Source: JAICIG01 sp035532215 (GTDB taxonomy: Bacteria > Planctomycetota > Planctomycetia > Pirellulales > JAICIG01). From it: DNA of 17,523 nucleotides. Each line of letters opens with the position of its first letter. Position 1 is the first letter of the stretch. The stretch lies in the NCBI GenBank assembly GCA_035532215.1, contig DATKRK010000056.1:1-17523 (forward strand), read 5' to 3'. Below are positions 7,601 through 13,777 of the stretch, one piece after another. Made by a program: the position numbers and the translations under genes. A model generated the notes under the pieces. That model ran no database searches and had not been told where the DNA came from. It saw only the letters and a program-made list of their open reading frames with translations.

Positions 7601-7834
7601 ATGACGGTTTTGCACACAGGCAGCACTAAGAAGTTCGTCTCAGGGTGGGAGTCGATATTCGACAAGTCGGCCGCCAAGAAAGCCGCCGCTCAAAAGACCG
7701 CCAAGCAGGCGGCGCCCAAGAAGGCATCCCCCGCCGCGGGGAAGCCGGCGGCCCGGGCGGCGACCAAAGTTAAGAAGAAGGCGGCAAGCGCCGATAAAAA
7801 ACCGGCCGCTCGCAAGAAGGCCAAGCGAGTTTAG
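7601..7834 (+). CDS. Small protein with histone-H1-like Lys/Ala/Pro-rich tail
   Basis: The 77-residue product has a conserved-looking head, MTVLHTGSTKKFVSGWESIF, followed by a long, basic, low-complexity tail of AKK, APKK, KVKKKAA and KKPAARKKAKR repeats. Similar short proteins with a TGSTKK head recur, as I recall, in planctomycete genomes, but I know of no experimental function. The tail resembles the C-terminal domain of histone H1 and bacterial H1-like proteins, so nucleic-acid binding is a reasonable inference from charge alone. The start at 7601 is supported by GGAGA at 7586-7590, ten bases upstream. The stop is followed by 64 bases before the SelW-like gene. The minus strand here is open too but would be Arg/Gly-rich nonsense. 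Confidence 0.75.
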   Translation: MTVLHTGSTKKFVSGWESIFDKSAAKKAAAQKTAKQAAPKKASPAAGKPAARAATKVKKKAASADKKPAARKKAKRV

Positions 7835-7884
7835 ATCGTCATCGCGACCGCGACTCAGTCCTTTTACACGGCGTATCATGCGCC

Positions 7885-7889
7885 GGAGG
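7885..7889 (+). promoter_or_regulatory. Strong Shine-Dalgarno site (GGAGG) for the SelW-like gene
   Basis: GGAGG ends nine bases before the ATG at 7899. It decides the start: an in-frame ATG at 7878 lies upstream of the site and has none of its own. The site places initiation 30 bases before the in-frame UGA, which argues that translation is meant to enter the UGA codon. Confidence 0.8.
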
Positions 7890-7898
7890 CGTAAGCAA

Positions 7899-8144
7899 AT
7901 GCAGATCGAATTGCGTTACTGCTCGGTTTGAAACTACGAACCGAAGGCCGTCAGTTTGGCGAGCCGCATTCTTTCCGAGTTCAAGCAGCAGATCAACGGT
8001 TTCACGCTCGTTCCGGCCAGCGGCGGCTGCTTCGAACTTTCGCTCAACGGTCAGTTGGTTTATTCCAAGCTCAAGACCGGCGAGTTTCCCGACGAGGCGC
8101 GAATCGTCGCCCAGATTGGCAAACGCTTGGGGGTACGCGCGTAG
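7899..8144 (+). CDS. SelW-like Rdx-family selenoprotein (in-frame UGA = selenocysteine, residue 11)
   Basis: Read through the TGA at 7929-7931 the product is 81 residues: MQIELRYCSV-U-NYEPKAVSL, then ASRILSEFKQQINGF and so on to GKRLGVRA. The order matches the Rdx (SelW/SelT/SelH-type) thioredoxin-like family. A first strand leads into YCxxU at residues 7-11 (CxxC in non-selenium homologues). It is followed by YxPKAxxLAxxIL, a central LVPASGGCFELSLNGQ hairpin, and LVYSKLKTGEFPDEARI with the family's 'G-F-P' before the last helix. These are small thiol/selenol redox proteins of the cytoplasm; the partner is unknown. An ordinary caller would start at a TTG at 7956 and lose the active site. A selenocysteine reading is favoured by motif position, the strong ribosome site and a SECIS-like hairpin at 7946-7965. 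Decay of a cysteine codon or a sequencing error is the alternative. Confidence 0.88.
7946..7965 (+). promoter_or_regulatory. Candidate bacterial SECIS hairpin of the SelW-like gene
   Basis: The RNA ggccgtcagtttggcgagcc folds as a 7-bp stem (GGC/GCC, one bulged A, then CGUC/GGCG with one G-U pair) closing the loop AGUUU. The loop begins 22 bases after the UGA and its second base is G. Bacterial SECIS elements lie inside the reading frame just after UGA and carry a guanine at the start of a small apical loop, where SelB binds. Folding was done by eye. Confidence 0.6.
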
Positions 8145-8206
8145 GGTGGGGCGCAACCCACGTGCGTTTGTCGGATCCTCGAAGCGCGTGGGGCTGCGCC
8201 CCACCC
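8144..8206. repeat. Inverted repeat between the SelW-like gene and the response regulator
   Basis: The left arm gggtggggcgcaacccacg (8144-8162) pairs with the right arm cgtggggctgcgccccaccc (8187-8206) with one single-base gap, around a 24-base spacer. It begins on the last base of the SelW-like stop codon, so it could serve as its transcription end or mRNA-stabilising structure. It resembles a dispersed intergenic palindrome. Confidence 0.7.
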
Positions 8207-8251
8207 GACGCGGACGCTCTGCGCCCGTGGCGAATCGGCGGTCGATTTTGT

Positions 8252-9667
8252 ATGATCGGCCAGATGGTTTCCGCACAAGTCAGTCCGGCCGCCGACGGCG
8301 TCGCAACCGCGATTCGCGTCCTGATTGTCGACAATGACGAACCCCACGCCCAGGCCGTGGCGGAAAGTCTTGCGCGCGTCGGCTACGACTGCACGGTGGC
8401 CGCCTCTGGCGCCGCGGGAGCGCATCGGATCGAACGCGACGAGTTCGACATCATCATTACCGACCTCATGATGACCGACGTCGGCGGCCTGGAGATCCTC
8501 GCGCGGGCCAAAGACGACCTGCCCGACGCCGAGGTGATCCTGGTTACCGGCCACGGCACGATCCCTTCGGCCGTGCAGGCCATGCAGCAGGGCGCCTTCA
8601 ACTATCTGCTCAAGCCGCTCGACCTGGGCCAGTTGCGGGCCGTCGCCGAAAGGGCCGCGGCCAGCGTGCGGCTCAAACGGACCAACGCCGAGCTGAATCG
8701 CCGCCTCGACGAACGCTTCGGCTTCGAAGGCGTGATCGGCTCGAGCGCGAAGATGAACGAAGTCATCAGCCTGCTCAAGCGGATCGCTCCGACCAACGCC
8801 AGCGTGCTGATCCAGGGCGAAACCGGCGCCGGCAAGGAACTGGTGGCCCAGGCCATCCATCAAAACAGCCCTCGCAAGAACAAGCCGTTCGTGGCCTTGA
8901 ACTGCGCCGCACTGAGCGAGAACATCCTGGAAAGCGAACTGTTCGGCCACATCAAGGGCGCCTTCACCGACGCTTCGGCCGACCGCATCGGCAAGTTCGA
9001 ATACGCCCACGGCGGCACGCTGTTTCTCGACGAGGTCGGCGACATGCCGATGGCCACGCAGATCAAACTCTTGCGCGTGCTGGAGAACTCCGAGATCACG
9101 CGCGTCGGCTCGAACGATCCGATCAAGGTCAACGTGCGGATCCTCTCGGCCACCAACCGCAATCTCGAGCAAGCCATCGCCGCCGGCACGTTCCGCGCCG
9201 ACTTGTACCATCGGTTGAAGGTGGTCACGGTCGTGCTGCCGAGGCTGGTTGACCGCAGCCAGGATATTCCGCTGTTAATCGAGCACTTCATCCGCCAGTT
9301 CTCCAAGCGACACGACAAGGCGATCAAGAGCGTCTCGACCGCCGCCCGGCGACGGCTGATGGCCTACGACTGGCCGGGCAACGTCCGCGAGCTGCGCAAC
9401 ATGATCGAGAGCATGGTGGTGGTCGATTTCGACGGCGTGCTCGACGTCGACGATCTGCCGCGCGAACTCGTCGACCAAGCCGAGCCGGGCGCCGAACCGT
9501 CGAGCGATCACCTCAGCGGGCTGGTCGGCAAGCCGCTGGCCGAGATCGAAAAGCTGTTCATCGCCGAAACGCTGGCCATGACCGGCGGCAACCGCGAAGA
9601 GGCCGCCCACATTCTCGGCATCGGCGAACGCACGCTATATCGCAAGATCAAAGAGTATCAGCTTTGA
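8252..9667 (+). CDS. NtrC-type sigma-54-dependent response regulator
   Basis: The product (471 residues) has the full NtrC layout. The receiver domain at about 21-140 has acidic D27/D29, phospho-acceptor D71 in IIITDLMM, T99 and K121. The central AAA+ domain has Walker A GETGAGKE at 189-196, sigma-54 contact loop GAFTDA at 236-241 (usual GAFTGA), Walker B GGTLFLDEVGD near 253-263, and arginine-finger region FRADLYHRL. A C-terminal Fis-type helix-turn-helix reads NREEAAHILGIGERTLYRKI. It should activate sigma-54 promoters after phosphorylation by a histidine kinase, which is not in the window. ATG 8252 was taken; ATG 8264 is equally possible and loses four residues. No clear ribosome site was seen. 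Its TGA overlaps the mutL start, so the two are probably co-transcribed and translationally coupled. Confidence 0.93.
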   Translation: MIGQMVSAQVSPAADGVATAIRVLIVDNDEPHAQAVAESLARVGYDCTVAASGAAGAHRIERDEFDIIITDLMMTDVGGLEILARAKDDLPDAEVILVTGHGTIPSAVQAMQQGAFNYLLKPLDLGQLRAVAERAAASVRLKRTNAELNRRLDERFGFEGVIGSSAKMNEVISLLKRIAPTNASVLIQGETGAGKELVAQAIHQNSPRKNKPFVALNCAALSENILESELFGHIKGAFTDASADRIGKFEYAHGGTLFLDEVGDMPMATQIKLLRVLENSEITRVGSNDPIKVNVRILSATNRNLEQAIAAGTFRADLYHRLKVVTVVLPRLVDRSQDIPLLIEHFIRQFSKRHDKAIKSVSTAARRRLMAYDWPGNVRELRNMIESMVVVDFDGVLDVDDLPRELVDQAEPGAEPSSDHLSGLVGKPLAEIEKLFIAETLAMTGGNREEAAHILGIGERTLYRKIKEYQL

Positions 9668-11547
9668 TACGTCAATTGCCGCCCAGCGTGGTCAATAAAA
9701 TCGCCGCGGGCGAAGTCGTCGAGCGACCGGCGAGCGTCGTCAAGGAGCTGCTGGAGAACTCGCTCGACGCGGGCGCCACGCGAATCGACGTCTCGATCGA
9801 ACAAGGCGGCTTGGAACTGGTCCGCGTGGTCGACAACGGCGGCGGCATTTCGCCCGACGAACTGCCGCTGGCGGTCGCCAGCCACGCCACCAGCAAGCTG
9901 GTCGACGCCGACGACCTGTTTCGCGTCCGCACGCTCGGCTTCCGCGGCGAGGCGCTGGCCTCGATCGCCGAAGTCAGCCGCTTTCTCGTCCGCAGCCGCA
10001 CGGCCGAGGCCCAGGCCGGCGCCGAGCTGGAGGTGGTCGCCGGCAAGCCCTCGCCGGTCGCCCCTTGCGGCTCGCCGCCGGGCACGACGATCGAGGTCCG
10101 CAACCTGTTCTTCAACACGCCGGTGCGGCGCAAGTTCCTGCGGGCCACGCAGACCGAAATGGGCCACGTCAGCGAGATCGTCACGCGGCTGGCGCTGGCT
10201 CACCCGCGGGTGCATTTCACCCTGAGGCACAACAACCGGCAGCTTCACGACCTGCCGCCGACCGAACAGTTGCTCGACCGCATCGGCGTCTTCTTCGGCC
10301 GTGAGTTGGCCGCCGAGTTGATCTGGCTGGAAAGCCGCGACGGCGAGGTGCGGCTTTCCGGCTATGTCGGCCATCCGAACCAGAACCGGCCGAACAACCG
10401 CATGCAGTACCTGTTTCTCAACGGCCGCTCGATCCGCGACCGCGCGCTCGGGCATGCGCTGGGCGAAGCTTATCGCGGGCTGATCCTCACGGGCCGCTTT
10501 CCGGTGTCGTTTTTGTCGTTCGAGATGCCGCCGGAGCTGGTCGACGTCAACGTCCATCCCACGAAGCTCGAAGTCCGCTTCCAGGACGGCGGCCGGCTCT
10601 ATAGCCAGTTGCTCGGCACGTTGCGAACGAAGTTTCTGAAGACCGATCTGACCCACAAGCTCGACCCGGCCGGGGCCGCAGGGAGCTTGAGCGACCCGGC
10701 CGATCCGGCCGCGGCGCACGACGCCGAGCGCGCCGCCCAACTGCGCAGCGAACTGGTCGATTGGGCCAAAGGGCAAGTGGGCGCCTGGCGCAGCGATCCG
10801 GCGACCGAGGCCCCTGCGGCGCCGATCGCGGCGCGGCAAACCGAGTTCGGATTGTCCCGGCCGGCGCCCGGCCAGCGGCCGCTGGAGCTTTCGCCGCTCG
10901 TCGCTCGAGCGGCGGCGCCATCGGCGATTGATGCTGCGCCTTCCGCCGCGCCGGTCGTCGCTCAAGCGGCCAAGACGTCGACCGGCGCGCTGCAGATCCA
11001 CAATCGCTACCTGGTCGCCGAAAGCGAAGAGGGCGTGGTGGTCATCGATCAGCACGCCCTGCACGAGCGCATCTTGTACGAGCACTTCCGCGCCAAGACG
11101 CTGGCCGGCGCCGTCGAATCGCAAAGCCTGCTCGTGCCCGAGCCGGTCGACTTGAGCGGCCCCGAAGCGGCGGTGGTGCTCGAGCATCAGGAACTTTTGG
11201 CTCGGCTGGGCTTGAAGGTCGAACCGTTCGGCGGCGACACGATCTTGATTTCCAGCTATCCGGCCATGATGTCGGCCTCCAGCCCGGCCGAGCTGCTGCG
11301 GTCGCTGGTCGAAATTCTGTTGGCCGGCGGCCGCGCGCCGGAGCGCCGCGATTTGCTCGACGAACTTTTGCACATGATGTCGTGCAAGGCGGCGATCAAG
11401 GCCGGCGATCGGCTCGCGCCCGAGGAGATCGACGCGCTGCTCGAACAGCGCCACCTGGCCCACGACGCCCACCACTGCCCCCACGGCCGCCCCACCGCGC
11501 TCGTCTTCACGCGGGAAGAATTGGATCGGCAGTTCAAGCGGATTTAG
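9664..11547 (+). CDS. mutL: DNA mismatch repair protein MutL
   Basis: The 627-residue protein links mismatch recognition by MutS to strand incision. The N-terminal GHKL ATPase is intact: NKIAAGEVVERPASVVKELL, ENSLDAGA, DNGGGI, ATSKL, GFRGEALASI and LFFNTPVRRKFL. A proline/alanine-rich linker spans about residues 340-440. The C-terminal domain carries the metal-binding endonuclease motif DQHALHERILYE from D462, SCKAAIKAGD with C574, and HHCPHGRPT with C605. This is therefore the nicking type found in bacteria without MutH. The start is a TTG at 9664-9666 overlapping the preceding gene's stop as TTGA, and it places the conserved IRQLPPSVVNKIAAGEV exactly where homologues begin. It ends four bases before the stop codon of the convergent membrane-protein gene. 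MutS is not in the window. Confidence 0.96.
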   Translation: MIRQLPPSVVNKIAAGEVVERPASVVKELLENSLDAGATRIDVSIEQGGLELVRVVDNGGGISPDELPLAVASHATSKLVDADDLFRVRTLGFRGEALASIAEVSRFLVRSRTAEAQAGAELEVVAGKPSPVAPCGSPPGTTIEVRNLFFNTPVRRKFLRATQTEMGHVSEIVTRLALAHPRVHFTLRHNNRQLHDLPPTEQLLDRIGVFFGRELAAELIWLESRDGEVRLSGYVGHPNQNRPNNRMQYLFLNGRSIRDRALGHALGEAYRGLILTGRFPVSFLSFEMPPELVDVNVHPTKLEVRFQDGGRLYSQLLGTLRTKFLKTDLTHKLDPAGAAGSLSDPADPAAAHDAERAAQLRSELVDWAKGQVGAWRSDPATEAPAAPIAARQTEFGLSRPAPGQRPLELSPLVARAAAPSAIDAAPSAAPVVAQAAKTSTGALQIHNRYLVAESEEGVVVIDQHALHERILYEHFRAKTLAGAVESQSLLVPEPVDLSGPEAAVVLEHQELLARLGLKVEPFGGDTILISSYPAMMSASSPAELLRSLVEILLAGGRAPERRDLLDELLHMMSCKAAIKAGDRLAPEEIDALLEQRHLAHDAHHCPHGRPTALVFTREELDRQFKRI

Positions 11548-11551
11548 CCGC

Positions 11552-12334
11552 TTACGACATCGGCGAGCGGAAAGGATTGTCGTCCGCGCCGGCTGCCTCC
11601 TGCGCAGCCGCGGCGTCCCACGCCGGCGCTGCATCGTCGTCCTCTGGCGCCGGGCTTTCTTCCGTGCTTCGCTCGTTTTCCGTGGCTTCCCAATAGTACA
11701 AGAACAGGGCGATTTGCAAGACAGCGAAGGCAACGTCGCCGATGCAGTCCAACGCGAGTTCGACCGGCATCACGTCGAGAGATTCGAAAAACGCCAGCGG
11801 CAAATAGAGAGCGGCGGAGAATACGGTAAATACGAAGCAAAACAGCACGGCGGCCCCGAGAATCTGCCAGCGTCGTCCCGCGGTGAGTTGCGTGCTTCGC
11901 GCCCGCGAGCCCGAGACGCCTTCGCCGTCGATGACCACGGCCGCATCCAGCAGCGCATAGCGGACGGCCAACATCAAGCCCGGAATGAGGAACGCGATCA
12001 ATCCTAGCCCGATGAGCAACTGGGCCACGAATCTCGCGGCGAACAGCGCGCCCCACTTCCGGAAGCCGACTGCCATCGCTTGCCGGTAGGTTACGGTCCG
12101 GCCCGACTTGATCTCGAACAGCGCGTGCATCATGGCGCCGATGTAGATCGGACCGAAGATCCCCTCGATCCACATGGCCAGTTTGACAAAGTTGAGATCG
12201 CCGCCGCCGTCCGCGTTGTAGGCCAGATAATTCAGGACCAGATTGCCCGGCAGCCAGACGGTGAGAATGATCGCCGCAAACAACCCCAGATGGCGCGCGA
12301 GCAGGCTCAGCGCTTCGGAGAACTTCGCAATCAT
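11552..12334 (-). CDS. Multi-pass membrane protein (YciC / GDPD-membrane-domain-like)
   Basis: The 260-residue product has about five or six transmembrane helices: LGLFAAIILTVWLPGNLVLN near 16-37, LAMWIEGIFGPIYIGAMMHA near 52-73, a long stretch FAARFVAQLLIGLGLIAFLI near 97-128, QILGAAVLFCFVFTVFSAAL near 157-183, and VAFAVLQIALFLYYW near 201-216. The loop DAAVVIDGEGVSGSRARSTQ followed by LTAGRRW resembles the repeat signature of the glycerophosphodiesterase membrane domain and YciC-type integral membrane families, whose own function is poorly known. The C-terminal 40 residues are acidic and Ala-rich (EESPAPEDDDAAPAW). The gene starts 13 bases after the stop of the thioredoxin-like selenoprotein gene and is probably co-transcribed with it. 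Its TAA is four bases from the mutL stop in convergent orientation. Confidence 0.82.
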   Translation of the reverse strand: MIAKFSEALSLLARHLGLFAAIILTVWLPGNLVLNYLAYNADGGGDLNFVKLAMWIEGIFGPIYIGAMMHALFEIKSGRTVTYRQAMAVGFRKWGALFAARFVAQLLIGLGLIAFLIPGLMLAVRYALLDAAVVIDGEGVSGSRARSTQLTAGRRWQILGAAVLFCFVFTVFSAALYLPLAFFESLDVMPVELALDCIGDVAFAVLQIALFLYYWEATENERSTEESPAPEDDDAAPAWDAAAAQEAAGADDNPFRSPMS

Positions 12335-12347
12335 AAACGGTCCGCTT

Positions 12348-13502
12348 TTACTTGCCGCCGAGCGACTCGATCAACGATTTCGCCTCCTGGGCTTGCTCGG
12401 AATCGGGCGCCAGTTCCAGGATCTGCTCGGCGTATTGTTTCGCCTTGTCGGGCTTGCCCTTGGCGAGCACCTTGGCCATCTTCAGCAGCGAGGCGGCTTT
12501 CTTCAGGTCTTGCGAACCGACCGCTTTGTCGCCGCCCGGGCTTTTGTCGGCTGCGGTTGCCGCCGGCCCAAGCGCGTCGAGCCGCGAGCGCGCGAGCTCC
12601 GCCGCCGGACCGTCCGGATATTTCTCCCTCACCTGCTCGTAAATCCGGGCGGCTTTGGCCGCTTGGCGCTCGTCTTCGTAGGCTTTGGCCCGGTCCAACT
12701 GCTCGGCCTGGGCGAAGCGTTCGCGGCTCGCCGCGTCGAGCGTGCGTTTGGCCGAAGTTTCCTTGACGGCTTTGATGATTCCGGGCAGCTTCTTGTAAAG
12801 TCGATTCACGGCGGCGAGCTCGACCGCGCCTTCGAGGGCCGTGGATTCGCTTTGCAGTTTTTCGTCGGCGGCCTTGATTTTTTGCAGGGCCTCTTGCGCC
12901 AGTTTGTTCGCCAGGGCGTCGGCCGCCAGCGCCGCTTCGGCGTACGAGCCGCTGCCGGCCAGTCGCGTCACGCCCAGCACCGCGCCGGCGATGTCGCCCG
13001 CTTCGTGGGCCTTGCCGGCGGCGGCCACGCCCTCGGACATTTTCTTGAGCTGTACGTCGCTTAGAATCTTGCCCGACTTGGCCAGCGTTTGCGCGAGCAG
13101 CAGCCCAAGTTCGGCGCCGGGCAGCGATCCGCTTTGGGCGTAGAGCGATTCGCCATCGGCCCGGATCATGTACACGATCGGAATGCTGTCGCTCTTGCTC
13201 GGGAACTTCCGTTCCCAGGCTTGCCATGCTTCGCTGTTGCTATCGATATGGACCGACACGAACTGTGCCAGGAGCGGTTGCAGGGGGAGTTCGGTAACGA
13301 GCCGCCTCTGCAACTCGACGCAGGCGCCTCACGTTTCCGTGCCGGCGATCGCGAAGACCGGCCGGCCGCTCTTTTTGGAAAGCTCGAGGGCCTGGTCGGT
13401 CGAAGCGGCCGATTCCGCACGGGCCGTTGCGGCGGCGCCGCCGGTCGCCGCCAAGCACCCCAGAGCGCACAACACGATCGGTGAAACGCAAACGCGCGGC
13501 AT
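12348..13502 (-). CDS. Secreted thioredoxin-like selenoprotein with helical/TPR-like C-terminus (in-frame UGA, residue 58)
   Basis: Read through the TGA at 13331-13329 the product is 384 residues. A signal peptide (MPRVCVSPIVLCALGCLAAT) is followed by a thioredoxin-like domain: KKSGRPVFAIAGTET-U-GAC-VELQRRL, FVSVHID and SIPIVYMIRADGE. Counting from PV, the Sec falls on the same position as the nucleophilic Cys in PVLVDFWATWCGPC of thioredoxin; U58-G-A-C61 is a UxxC motif and P108 fits the cis-proline. From about 130 on the protein is helical and TPR-like (AKAARIYEQVREKYPDGPAA; KAKQYAEQILELAPDSEQAQ). It should be an exported thiol-disulfide redox protein. Upstream and downstream parts share one frame with only this stop between them. 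GGGGAG seven bases before ATG 13502 fixes the start. Cysteine-codon loss or sequencing error is the alternative. It precedes the membrane-protein gene by 13 bases. Confidence 0.87.
13298..13317 (-). promoter_or_regulatory. Candidate bacterial SECIS hairpin of the thioredoxin-like selenoprotein gene
   Basis: On the minus strand CGAGUUGC-AGAG-GCGGCUCG forms eight continuous pairs (two of them G-U) with a four-base loop whose second base is G. The stem starts 12 bases and the loop 20 bases after the UGA, very close to the geometry of the SelW-like element. A competing hairpin nearer the UGA (loop GUCGAGUU) is also possible. Folding was done by eye. Confidence 0.6.
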
Positions 13503-13509
13503 CGAATTT

Positions 13510-13516
13510 CTCCCCT
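13510..13516 (-). promoter_or_regulatory. Shine-Dalgarno site (AGGGGAG) of the thioredoxin-like selenoprotein gene
   Basis: AGGGGAG ends seven bases before the ATG at 13502-13500 on the minus strand. It supports starting at the signal peptide (MPRVCV) and not at the farther in-frame ATG at 13556 nor at a TTG after the UGA. Confidence 0.75.
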
Positions 13517-13614
13517 GAAAAGTGTGCGGAAATTTGGTTCTGCCGTAGCGGCTCATCAGCCATCGTACCCATGATTGCAGGCCGGGGGCAAGCGGTTTGC
13601 GCCGGCTGGCGTAG

Positions 13615-13634
13615 GTCAGGCTTTCCAGCCTGAC
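13615..13634. repeat. Perfect palindromic hairpin in the PQQ/thioredoxin-like intergenic region
   Basis: gtcaggct-ttcc-agcctgac forms an 8-bp perfect stem. Related pieces (gagcctgacgg at 13666-13676, gtcaggctg at 13719-13727) follow, so this is a small cluster of one dispersed repeat. It lies in the 275-bp gap between the PQQ-propeller stop and the thioredoxin-like start on the minus strand and may separate the two transcripts. No gene is seen in the gap. Confidence 0.65.
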
Positions 13635-13777
13635 GGGCGCGACGTTGGATCGGCAGGCCGCCCCATTGAGCCTGACGGCCGCGAAGTTGCTTGGTCCGTG
13701 CGATTGTGTGATTGTCTGTCAGGCTGAAAAGGCTGAGCGTACGAGAGGCGCCCCGCGAATTCTGCCGCTGGCGCCCG

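Noticed and set aside
7956..8144. A 62-residue protein starting at TTG 7956
   Set aside because: It lacks the CxxU active site and has no ribosome site; the family match begins upstream at ATG 7899 across the UGA.
9658..11733. 691-residue minus-strand frame opposite mutL
   Set aside because: His/Gln/Arg-rich shadow of a GC-rich gene; mutL motifs are unambiguous on the plus strand.
12348..13313. A 321-residue protein starting at TTG 13313
   Set aside because: It would begin after the second active-site Cys in the middle of a thioredoxin fold, without signal peptide or ribosome site; the read-through gene explains the whole frame.
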